Made by a program: the position numbers and the translations under genes | NCBI GenBank assembly: GCA_020200675.1 | Contig: JAIVIG010000017.1 | Coordinates: forward strand, 1-18,574 | DNA: 18,574 nucleotides | From: Actinomycetota bacterium | Lineage (GTDB): Bacteria; Actinomycetota; Rubrobacteria; Rubrobacterales; Rubrobacteraceae | Direction of reading: 5' to 3' | Shown here: piece by piece, positions 12,635 through 18,574 of the stretch | Position numbering within the stretch: the first letter of the stretch is position 1 | Layout of the letters: every line of letters begins with the position of its first letter | The notes under the pieces: generated by a model | Seen by the model: only the letters and a program-made list of their open reading frames with translations | What the model was told of the DNA's origin: nothing | Database searches by the model: none

Positions 12635-13088
12635 CCTTCGCCTCCTCGTAGAGGCCGGATTCGAGGAGCCATCGGACGTCGGGGCGGTCCTCCTTCCCCG
12701 AGAGATCTGAGTTGAGTAGGTCGGTTAACCAGGAGGCGACCGCCAACTCGAGTCCATCCTCGCCGAGTTCGTGCAGCGAGGAAGGCCCCCCTACGAGGTA
12801 CGGGCCTAAAACGCGGGCAGCATCTAGTTCGTAGTCAGGCTTGACCCCGCCGGCGAGAAAATCCGAATCGAGCTCTAGGCCCAGGAGGTCCCACAGGTAG
12901 ATTTTGTCTGGTAGCACGAGCATGAAGCGGGGAGCGAAGGGCGCGGCTTGGTGAACGATCATGTTGCGCAGCAGCCTCGCCGCCCACTCGGGCGAGGCTC
13001 CCAGCCTCGTCTTGACCTCGACCTCGAGCCGTAGGAGGCCGTCGCGCCCGTAAACCGCCAAGTCGACTCTTCTCCGTATCACGCGCAC
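12600..13088 (-). CDS. PD-(D/E)xK nuclease-like protein
   Basis: A 162-aa protein whose first 40 residues match the PD-(D/E)xK nuclease core: an Asp on a strand (RRRVDLAVYG), a turn, then LLRLEVEVKTR with the E-x-K signature. Next come a helix (PEWAARLLRNMIVHQ) and a strand (PRFMLVLPDKIYLWDL). This is the order seen in restriction-endonuclease-like proteins of the type found beside defence or toxin genes. The C-terminal half is acidic and helical and unassigned. Start: GTG at 13088, or the GTG two codons later which has GGAGG at 5 bases. It overlaps the PIN gene downstream, so the two are translated together. DNA or RNA target unknown. Confidence 0.6.
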   Translation of the reverse strand: MRVIRRRVDLAVYGRDGLLRLEVEVKTRLGASPEWAARLLRNMIVHQAAPFAPRFMLVLPDKIYLWDLLGLELDSDFLAGGVKPDYELDAARVLGPYLVGGPSSLHELGEDGLELAVASWLTDLLNSDLSGKEDRPDVRWLLESGLYEEAKGGSVATEALLP

Positions 13089-13092
13089 CTCC

Positions 13093-13248
13093 GAGCGTCA
13101 CATCGCCAAATTCATTGTACCCGTTCGGGTTGCCCGTTCGCGACCACAAGTGGACGTCCCACGGATAACCACCATCCTTCGGGTCTCTTTCCAAGGCCAG
13201 GAAGAGCGTCCACAAGACGTAGCTGCGGTGGATAAAGACACAAGATCC
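13093..13248 (-). pseudogene. Possible N-terminal gene fragment upstream of the nuclease-like gene
   Basis: In another frame the 150 bases before the nuclease-like gene read SCVFIHRSYVLWTLFLALER, then DPKDGGYPWDVHLWSRTGNP, then NGYNEFGDVTL. The Trp, Tyr, Asp and Gly content is protein-like and unlike the Arg/Ser-rich other frames. A TTG at 13215 is the only start, without Shine-Dalgarno. It then runs into the nuclease gene out of frame. It may be a separate decayed gene or the true N-terminus of the nuclease gene separated by a frameshift. Not recognised. From 13249 to 13357 I see nothing. Confidence 0.35.
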
Positions 13249-13357
13249 CGCACGGCAGGCGAGCGCGAGGGAGGATTGAGTCCCGGACTCCGAAAAGGAT
13301 CGCCAGCGGGGTGCTCAGCGGTCCGGTGTTGCAAAGGCGGATAAAGTTCAGGGGCCT

Positions 13358-15151
13358 CTACTCTTCCGAGCCGTCGCGCTCGCCCTTTCGCTGCCCGGCC
13401 GCGTCTTTTTCCCGATAACGGTTGGTGATGGGCATACGCCGGTCGCGGCCAAAGGAGCGGGCGGTGACCTTTATGCCGGTCGGAGCCTGGCGGCGCTTGT
13501 ACTCCGCCCGGTCCACCAGGCTGACCGCTCGCTTCACATCCTCGTCGTCGAAGCCGGCGGCGATGATCTCGCCTATCCCCTTATCCTCTTCGACGTAAGC
13601 CTCGAGGATGGGATCGAGGACCTCGTAGGGCGGCAGAGAATCCGTGTCGCGCTGGTCTTCTCGAAGCTCGGCGGACGGCTCTTTGGAGAGGACGGATTCG
13701 GGGATAATCTCGCGTCCCTCCGTCTCGTTTATGTACCGGCAGATACGGTAGACGAGGGTTTTGGGGACGTCCCTTATCACGGAGAACCCGCCGGCCGTGT
13801 CTCCGTAGAGGGTAGAATATCCGACGCTCGTCTCGCTTTTGTTGCCGGTGGAGAGTACGATCCAGCCGAACTTGTTGGAGAGCGCCATGAGGATGTTGCC
13901 CCGGATCCTGGACTGGATGTTCTCCTCGGTCTCGTCTTCGGGCAGCCCCTTGAAGACCTCCGAGAGCATCTCCTTGTACGCGTCGAAGGCCGGCCCTATT
14001 GGGACCTCCTGCGAATCTATCCCAAGGTTCTTCACAAGCGCCCGCGCGTCGGTGTTGCTCTCCTCGGAGGTGTAACGGCTCGGCATGAGGACGCCGGTAA
14101 CGTTCTCGGGTCCCAGGGCCCGGGCGGCGACGGCGGCGCCGAACGAGGAGTCGATGCCTCCCGAGAGCCCGAGGACGGCCCGCGAGAAGCCGTTCTTGCG
14201 AAAGTAGTCCCCAAGACCCAGGACCAGCGCCTCGAGCACCTCTCCCTCTTCGGAGAGCGAGGGCTCAACGCGCGGCTCGGCATTAACCTCGCCGGCTCTG
14301 CCGTCCTCACTAGCCGTTACGATGGAAGTCTGCGGCTCCGCGCCGGGGATCTCGACTATCTCCGGGGGGCGGTTGGGGGCTTCTTTGCGGGGGCGAGGGT
14401 CGTGGAGGCGGTGGACGAGGGCCTCTTCGGGGTGGATATCCACGAAGAGCAGATCCTCCTCGAACTGCTTCGCGCGCGCGATGACGCGGCCGTCGGGGTC
14501 GAAGACAGCGGAGCGCCCGTCGAAGACGAGCTCGTCCTGACCGCCGGCGAGGTTGCACCACACGACGTAGCATCCGTAGTCCGAGGCCCTTACAGCGAGC
14601 ATCCTCTCCCGGGAGGCGCCCTTGAGGCGGTGGTAGGGGGAGCCGTTTATGTTCAACAGCACGCCCGCTCCGCCCAGGGCCTGCTCGCGGGCGGGGCCAC
14701 CCGGATACCAGATGTCCTCACAGACGCTAAGCCCCACGAGAGCATCGCCCAACTTGAGGATCGGGGCGCCCGAACCCTCACGGAAGTAGCGGTTCTCGTC
14801 GAAGACGCCGTAGTTCGGCAGGTACCGCTTGTGGTACCGGTGCAGTATCTCGCCGCCCGAGACGACCGCGCAGGAGTTGTAGAGATCCCCGTTGAGGTCC
14901 ACGAAACCGATCGTCGCCGCAACCCCCTCGGGCACCCTCCCGGCGAACTCCTCCAACGCGTCGAGGTTGTCCCGGATGAAGCTCGGTCGCAGAAGAAGAT
15001 CCTCGGGTGGGTAACCGGTCGTGGTCAGCTCCGGGAAGGCGACCACATCAGCGCCACCGTCCACGGCCTGCCGGAGGACATCTGCGGCCTTCTCGACGTT
15101 CCCCCACACGTCGCCAACCACGGTGTTGATCTGGGCCAGCGCAACCTTCAT
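13358..15151 (-). CDS. nadE: NAD+ synthetase, glutamine-hydrolysing
   Basis: This enzyme makes NAD+ from nicotinate adenine dinucleotide, ATP and glutamine, the last step of NAD biosynthesis. Residues 1-260 are a nitrilase-type glutaminase with the triad Glu41 (FPELTTTGY), Lys108 (RYHKRYLPNYG) and Cys144 (SVCEDIWYPG). Residues 300-580 are the synthetase: ATP loop LGLSGGIDSS (SGGIDS 330-335), STGNKSE (434-440), and KEPSAELREDQ. At 597 aa it is within the range of two-domain bacterial enzymes. The linker of about 40 residues around 260-300 is unusually rich in Glu and Pro. The ATG has no Shine-Dalgarno; TATCAT lies 6 bases upstream, so the mRNA is probably leaderless. Transcribed alone, divergent from the gene at 15241. 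Confidence 0.95.
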   Translation of the reverse strand: MKVALAQINTVVGDVWGNVEKAADVLRQAVDGGADVVAFPELTTTGYPPEDLLLRPSFIRDNLDALEEFAGRVPEGVAATIGFVDLNGDLYNSCAVVSGGEILHRYHKRYLPNYGVFDENRYFREGSGAPILKLGDALVGLSVCEDIWYPGGPAREQALGGAGVLLNINGSPYHRLKGASRERMLAVRASDYGCYVVWCNLAGGQDELVFDGRSAVFDPDGRVIARAKQFEEDLLFVDIHPEEALVHRLHDPRPRKEAPNRPPEIVEIPGAEPQTSIVTASEDGRAGEVNAEPRVEPSLSEEGEVLEALVLGLGDYFRKNGFSRAVLGLSGGIDSSFGAAVAARALGPENVTGVLMPSRYTSEESNTDARALVKNLGIDSQEVPIGPAFDAYKEMLSEVFKGLPEDETEENIQSRIRGNILMALSNKFGWIVLSTGNKSETSVGYSTLYGDTAGGFSVIRDVPKTLVYRICRYINETEGREIIPESVLSKEPSAELREDQRDTDSLPPYEVLDPILEAYVEEDKGIGEIIAAGFDDEDVKRAVSLVDRAEYKRRQAPTGIKVTARSFGRDRRMPITNRYREKDAAGQRKGERDGSEE

Positions 15152-15157
15152 GTTCTA

Positions 15158-15163
15158 ATGATA
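15158..15163 (-). promoter_or_regulatory. -10 box of nadE, leaderless start
   Basis: TATCAT (minus, 15163-15158) ends 6 bases before the nadE ATG, so the transcript should begin at the A of the start codon. Confidence 0.5.
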
Positions 15164-15227
15164 ACCCCCGCCGCCGCCTCATGCCGCGCGTCCTGCGAAG
15201 TATGTCCATCGTTCCGGCGGCCTGGGA

Positions 15228-15233
15228 TAGAAT
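15228..15233 (+). promoter_or_regulatory. -10 box for the gene at 15241, leaderless start
   Basis: TAGAAT (15228-15233) ends 7 bases before ATG 15241. There is no Shine-Dalgarno between them. The divergent nadE box is 65 bases away. Confidence 0.45.
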
Positions 15234-15240
15234 CCGCTCC

Positions 15241-15735
15241 ATGCCCGCCGGAGAAGACCGACGAAGAGCAGCCAAGAGCTCACGCCCGCACCCTGCGGAG
15301 CCGCCCCTGCGCGGCGCGGCGCTGGCAGCCAGGCTATTGGAGGAGGCCTGCACGCCGAAGTCCGGCGACCCTCTGCGGCTCGAAGTCGTACGTACGCTGG
15401 CGCGCGACCTCGCGGAGGAGCTCGAAGCTCTATCGGCTCTGGACGACGCAACGGCCACGGTAGAAGGAGCGCTGCGGGCGGCGGACGTGGCGAACCTGGC
15501 GGCCTGCACCGCCCCGGAACTCCTCGAAACCGCCGCCACACGAGCGGTCGCAGCCGCTCACCTGGCAGCCGGGGCCGTCCGAGCCCTGGGCGTCCTCGCC
15601 GACGCCGCCGTTGGTGACGCCCAGGAGGAACCCCACGGGGAATACGAGCAGAACCTTTCGAAGGATGCTCGGGGGGCCGTGTGGAGAGCGCAACTCGCCG
15701 TGCGACAGGTGGACGAGTTTATGGAGACGGGCTAG
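15241..15735 (+). CDS. Ala-rich all-helical hypothetical protein
   Basis: A 164-aa protein, almost wholly helical and rich in Ala, Glu and Leu, without a membrane segment. After a basic N-terminus (residues 1-20) come long amphipathic helices (LRLEVVRTLARDLAEELEAL, then AADVANLAACTAPELLETAA, then AVAAAHLAAGAVRALGVLAD) and a polar end (NLSKDARGAVWRAQLAVRQV). The helical pattern and the VGDA turn recall the cyclodeaminase (FTCD_C-like) bundle, but key motifs are not evident, so no function is assigned. ATG 15241 is preferred over an upstream ATG (15181) because of the -10 box between them. It converges on the Nudix gene and shares its stop site. Confidence 0.6.
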   Translation: MPAGEDRRRAAKSSRPHPAEPPLRGAALAARLLEEACTPKSGDPLRLEVVRTLARDLAEELEALSALDDATATVEGALRAADVANLAACTAPELLETAATRAVAAAHLAAGAVRALGVLADAAVGDAQEEPHGEYEQNLSKDARGAVWRAQLAVRQVDEFMETG

Positions 15736-16367
15736 GAGAAGGCGTCGGGGCGTTTCCCGTCCAGAACGTTGCGGGCGGCGCGGGCCGCCCACAGGAGGTA
15801 GCCGTCCTCGCCGGGGACGAAGTCGGCGAGGCGCACCGAGATGGATGAGGTCTTGCCACCCGTCCACTCTTCGGCGGGGACCTCGCTCCCCTCGCACAGC
15901 GCCTCGACGTCGTCGAGGCGGAGGCGCGCCACGGCGGCGACCTCTTCCTTCTGGAGCCGCAGGTCTTCCGGGGAGAGGGACCTCACGAGCAAGAAGACTT
16001 CCTGGAACTCGCAGTCGATCCCGGCCGGTATCTCCAGCTCGGCCCTGCGAGTTCCGAGCGAGACGAGATCCCCGGCCGCGACCTGGAGCCCCAGCTCTTC
16101 TTCGATCTCCCGGAGCCCGCCCTCCAGCGTCTCTTCGCCGGCCCCGATGTGCCCCCCGACGGACACGTCCAGCCTGTCCGGCCAGGTCTCCTTTCCGACC
16201 GCACGCCGCTGCACGAAGAGGTACGGTCCGCCGGACGAGGTCTCGGGCGAGGCGATCCAGCAGTGAGAGCACCGATGCCACAACCCCAACCGGTGCGCCT
16301 CGCTCTTCCACGCGACCTCGCCGGTCACAAACCCGCGGGCGTCCAGAACGTCGATCTTCTCGTCCAC
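15732..16367 (-). CDS. Nudix hydrolase, YfcD/IPP-isomerase-like
   Basis: A 211-aa Nudix protein. The complete Nudix box (G-x5-E-x7-REUxEExGU) is GHIGAGEETLEGGL followed by REIEEELGL. The N-terminal part (DVLDARGFVTGEVAWKSEAH, then RLGLWHRCSHCWI, LFVQRRA, KETWPDRLDVSVGGH) is typical of the YfcD/isopentenyl-diphosphate-isomerase-like subgroup, which hydrolyses nucleoside diphosphates linked to another moiety; its exact substrate is unknown. GTG 16367 is chosen because TACTCT lies 6 bases upstream (leaderless) and the family begins here; no Shine-Dalgarno exists for the longer frame. Its TAG overlaps the TAG of the convergent gene within the palindrome CTAG. Confidence 0.9.
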   Translation of the reverse strand: MDEKIDVLDARGFVTGEVAWKSEAHRLGLWHRCSHCWIASPETSSGGPYLFVQRRAVGKETWPDRLDVSVGGHIGAGEETLEGGLREIEEELGLQVAAGDLVSLGTRRAELEIPAGIDCEFQEVFLLVRSLSPEDLRLQKEEVAAVARLRLDDVEALCEGSEVPAEEWTGGKTSSISVRLADFVPGEDGYLLWAARAARNVLDGKRPDAFS

Positions 16368-16373
16368 GACGAT

Positions 16374-16379
16374 AGAGTA
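16374..16379 (-). promoter_or_regulatory. -10 box of the Nudix gene, leaderless start
   Basis: TACTCT on the minus strand (16379-16374) ends 6 bases before GTG 16367 (pattern TANNNT). The divergent dehydrogenase starts 70 bases away. Confidence 0.35.
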
Positions 16380-16436
16380 GCATTCGGCGGTCGAGCGAGA
16401 ACGAGCCGGCAGGTTGCCGCAAGAGGGAGGCGCACG

Positions 16437-17372
16437 TTGGTCACGGTGACGATAGCCAGCTACCTGGAGGAGGAGCACGTAGCGCGCATCCGGGAGGTGG
16501 ACGAGAGACTACGGGTGCTCTACCGTGAGGATCTGGTCACGCCGCCGCGTTGGCCGGGGGACCACGTAGGCCCTCCCGGGTGGCGCCGCACGCCCGAGGA
16601 TGACGAAGAGTTTCTCGCGATGCTGGAAGGGGCAGAGGTTCTCTACGACTTCCCCCGCGGCCACGTGGAGGACCTCGTCCGGGTCGCCCCGAAGCTCCGT
16701 TGGGTACAGGCCAGCATGGCCGGGGCCGGGGAGATCGCCGAGCACGCGGGGCTACAGAACACGGACGTGACGATCACCACGGCGAGCGGGGTCTACTCGG
16801 GACCCCTGGCCGAGTTCGTGATGATGGCCCTCCTCGCGCACGTCAAGGACCTGGACCGCCTGCGGCGCGACAAAGCCGAGAAGCGCTGGCGCGAGGCGCA
16901 CACGGAGACGCTGCGGGGCAAAACCCTGTGCATTGTTGGGATGGGGAACATAGGGCGGGCCGTCGCCGAAAAGGCGCGGCCGTTCGGGGTGCGCGTCGTA
17001 GGCGTGAAGCGGACGGTACGGGAGAACGATGTAGCCTGGGACTACGCAGACGAGTTGTACGCGACGCGGGACCTCCACCCGGCGCTCCGGGAGGCGGATT
17101 ACGTGGTCGTCACGCTGCCCGGCACCGCGGAGACTCATCGCCTGCTGGACAAGGAGGCGATCTCGACGATGAAGCAGGGGGCGTACTTCGTGAACGTGGG
17201 GCGGGGGAAAGTCGTGGACGAAGAAGCCCTGATCGAGGCTCTAAAGAGCGTACACCTCTCGGGGGCGGGCCTCACGAACGAGCTACAAACGGAGCTCTTC
17301 CGCGACAACCTCCGGCGGTACCTGAAAGGGGAGCCGCTCCGCAACGAGCTGGACAAGAAGCTGCTCTATTGA
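16437..17372 (+). CDS. D-isomer 2-hydroxyacid dehydrogenase, active-site segment deleted
   Basis: A 311-aa NAD(P)-dependent dehydrogenase of the D-2-hydroxyacid family. The N-terminal substrate domain includes LRWVQASMAGAG and TASGVYSGPLAEFVM. The Rossmann fold begins at LRGKTLCIVGMGNIGRAV (G168-x-G170-x-x-G173). The catalytic Arg is in VNVGRGKVVDEEAL (Arg256). Normally G-A-G-L-D-V then leads through P-E-P-L to the T-P-H motif with the catalytic His. Here GAGLT is joined directly to NELQTELFRDNLRRYLKGEP, the family's last helix. About 30-40 residues including the acidic dyad residue and catalytic His are missing, in frame. The enzyme is probably inactive, though the fold ends are kept. TTG 16437 follows AGGGAGG at 6 bases. 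Confidence 0.88.
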   Translation: MVTVTIASYLEEEHVARIREVDERLRVLYREDLVTPPRWPGDHVGPPGWRRTPEDDEEFLAMLEGAEVLYDFPRGHVEDLVRVAPKLRWVQASMAGAGEIAEHAGLQNTDVTITTASGVYSGPLAEFVMMALLAHVKDLDRLRRDKAEKRWREAHTETLRGKTLCIVGMGNIGRAVAEKARPFGVRVVGVKRTVRENDVAWDYADELYATRDLHPALREADYVVVTLPGTAETHRLLDKEAISTMKQGAYFVNVGRGKVVDEEALIEALKSVHLSGAGLTNELQTELFRDNLRRYLKGEPLRNELDKKLLY

Positions 17373-17402
17373 TCTTAAGCCCACAGCGCGAAAGGCCATT
17401 TA

Positions 17403-18362
17403 TCAGGAGGTCGGGAACAAAGGTGGCGTGAATGACAAGCGCTTGTCACTCACAGGTTGCTCCGGTTCTTGCTTCTCCTCGCTGGATGCTGAGAAGCCAG
17501 GCTTTATTATAAGAGCCTCTTTCATCTCATTTCTAAAGCTCTCTCTTGAACCAACGTGATAAAAATGGCTACGAACTCTTACGTCTAGCCCCGACCAAAA
17601 CTCCTCAATGTGGTCGTTCTCTCTATATTTATTCTGTAGCCACATTGAAAGGGCGAAGCCACAAGTAAGCTCTTTGGCTGCCGCAGCTAATCGTTCGGCT
17701 TCGGGCTGATCCCATGAGTTGTAGTAGTCAGTATGCCGACCAATATAAGGTGGGTCCAGGTAGACAAAATCGTTCGACCCAGCCTCGGAAAGAACTTCGT
17801 CCCATTTCGCGACGCGGAATTCCCAATCCTTACCCCTCATCTGTTTTGCGGCCCAGTTAACCTGATTTACAATCTTCGTAATATAAGCCTGAGCAAAGCG
17901 CTGCGGTTTATGCCCGAAGGGAACGTTGAACCTTCCATGACGGTTGAACCGCATTACACCGTTAAAGCAAGATCGGTTTAGGAACAGAAAGTCTAGAGGG
18001 GAACCTGTATCGTTGAAGCGTTCCCGAACCTCATAGTAGTAATCGGCTCCACCAATCGCCAGTTTCTTTCCTTCGCAGACGAGAAACTCACGTACAGTGT
18101 CGGGATTGACATTGATTTCGCCGCATTGTATGGCTCTGTACAGTTCTATAATGTGTCGGTTTGAATCGGCTAACAAGGCACGCTCGGGGGCTAGGTTTAG
18201 CGCCACTACCCCTGATCCTAGAAATGGTTCGATCCATCGTCTCCTGCCCGTTCCGTCCCACTTGAGATTGCCGAAGATGAACGGTACCAGTTTCGTCTTT
18301 ATGCCTTGACATTTGATCGGTGGAACTTTTACGTGCGCAACTTGCACCGGCAGCTTGGTCAC
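17403..18362 (-). CDS. D12-class N6-adenine DNA methyltransferase
   Basis: A 319-aa enzyme that transfers a methyl group from AdoMet to adenine in DNA. The order of motifs is that of the alpha (Dam/DpnII/EcoRV) group: N-terminal motif X IKCQGIKTKLVPFI (16-29), motif I EPFLGSGVVALN (45-56), acidic loop LLADSN, target-domain segment NRSCFNGVMRFNRHGRFNVP, and motif IV DPPY (203-206). The last 25 residues look disordered. GTG 18362 overlaps the stop of a tiny upstream ORF by 4 bases (GTGA), and GAGGAG lies just before it. The region is clearly lower in GC than its neighbours and ends beside an IS, so recent transfer is likely. No restriction enzyme is visible; it is an orphan, or its partner was lost or lies beyond the edge. 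Confidence 0.93.
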   Translation of the reverse strand: MTKLPVQVAHVKVPPIKCQGIKTKLVPFIFGNLKWDGTGRRRWIEPFLGSGVVALNLAPERALLADSNRHIIELYRAIQCGEINVNPDTVREFLVCEGKKLAIGGADYYYEVRERFNDTGSPLDFLFLNRSCFNGVMRFNRHGRFNVPFGHKPQRFAQAYITKIVNQVNWAAKQMRGKDWEFRVAKWDEVLSEAGSNDFVYLDPPYIGRHTDYYNSWDQPEAERLAAAAKELTCGFALSMWLQNKYRENDHIEEFWSGLDVRVRSHFYHVGSRESFRNEMKEALIIKPGFSASSEEKQEPEQPVSDKRLSFTPPLFPTS

Positions 18363-18451
18363 ACTTCTCCTCTGTGGGGAACCTTCTTGTATTCAAAGTA
18401 GGTGTCAAGACTATTGTATGGAGGCTTTTCTAGATCGACACCGCGAGCCAT
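18359..18451 (-). CDS. 30-codon ORF coupled to the methyltransferase
   Basis: ATG 18451 opens a 30-codon frame (MARGVDLEKPPYNSLDTY, then FEYKKVPHRGEV) whose TGA overlaps the methyltransferase GTG. The 5' side lies 12 bases from the IS end. It may be a small control peptide or the tail of a larger gene (controller protein or endonuclease) cut off by the IS; in frame it is open back to the transposase stop codon. Not recognised. Confidence 0.4.
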   Translation of the reverse strand: MARGVDLEKPPYNSLDTYFEYKKVPHRGEV

Positions 18452-18462
18452 GTCTTTAGTAA

Positions 18463-18574
18463 GTAGGACTTACGCAAGAACCATTTGAACGGTGGGTTTC
18501 TTGAGTTGTTGGACGAGATAGTCATGGAGCAAGCCCCGCTTGATCCTATAGATCGTTTGCCCACTCTGGTAGGC
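18463..18574 (-). mobile_element. Right end of an insertion sequence, cut by the window edge
   Basis: The terminal sequence GTAGGACTTACGCAAGAACC (18463-18482) looks like an IS end, and the transposase frame stops inside it. The opposite end and any target duplication are outside the window. Confidence 0.6.
18470..18574 (-). CDS. Transposase C-terminus, partial
   Basis: The last 34 codons of a transposase: AYQSGQTIYRIKRGLLHDYL then VQQLKKPTVQMVLA and TAA, with the stop inside the terminal repeat, as in many compact IS elements. The fragment carries none of the catalytic residues, so the family (IS4/IS1634-like is a guess) cannot be assigned. The N-terminus lies beyond the right edge. Confidence 0.55.
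   Translation of the reverse strand, partial: AYQSGQTIYRIKRGLLHDYLVQQLKKPTVQMVLA

Noticed and set aside
15430..16422. Long Arg/Gly-rich frames on both strands over the Nudix and Ala-rich genes
   Set aside because: Typical GC-rich shadows. The Nudix box and the YfcD-like N-terminus fix the real frame.
1..18574. tRNA, rRNA, riboswitch or CRISPR structures
   Set aside because: No cloverleaf, rRNA-like stretch, recognisable riboswitch core or regularly spaced repeat was found by reading; the only tandem repeat is the coding hendecad array.

Overview
The window reads as chromosomal DNA of a high-GC Gram-positive bacterium, most likely a deep-branching actinobacterium of the Rubrobacter type. This is an inference from GC-rich third codon positions, frequent GTG and TTG starts, several start codons lying 6-8 bases after a -10 box (leaderless mRNAs), and the gene repertoire. 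No rRNA, tRNA or CRISPR array was seen.

Left part (1-4240). A minus-strand alpha/beta hydrolase runs off the left edge and seems to start at AUC or AUU behind a perfect Shine-Dalgarno. A phasin-like protein with 11-residue repeats follows, with its own promoter, a candidate operator and a terminator. Next come two small unknown genes separated by a 127-bp MITE of IS5 type, methylglyoxal synthase (mgsA), a small one-helix membrane protein and an excisionase-like HTH protein.

Middle-left (4240-8820). This is a patchwork of live genes and gene remnants. Two diverged paralogues of an unknown family (5138 and 8044), a fatty-acid desaturase, an orphan NarL/LuxR response regulator and a Cys-rich zinc protein look intact. 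Between them lie a truncated GNAT acetyltransferase, two remnants of the first 20-40 codons of response regulators, and the last 29 codons of an ornithine carbamoyltransferase. A 23-bp element (CACTACACCCTT...CATTTT) occurs four times between 3.9 and 7.9 kb, always between genes.

Middle-right (8820-13350). An unknown gene is followed by an ABC exporter whose ATPase has lost its H-loop region and is now fused in frame to the permease. The most interesting gene is next: a complete DCC-family (DUF393) thiol-disulfide oxidoreductase in which both cysteines of the CxxC active site are encoded by in-frame UGA, with a strong hairpin just downstream. The best reading is a UxxU selenoprotein. A two-gene unit follows: a PD-(D/E)xK-like protein overlapping a PIN-domain protein.

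Right part (13350-18574). Glutamine-dependent NAD synthetase, an Ala-rich helical protein, a YfcD-like Nudix hydrolase (sharing a CTAG stop palindrome with its convergent neighbour), a 2-hydroxyacid dehydrogenase that has lost the segment carrying its catalytic His, and an AT-richer D12-class adenine methyltransferase preceded by a tiny coupled ORF. The window ends in the 3' end of an insertion sequence.

The genes do not form one pathway. The common themes are small-molecule and stress metabolism (methylglyoxal, NAD, desaturase, phasin, Nudix) and repeated internal deletions that leave chimeric or truncated genes.
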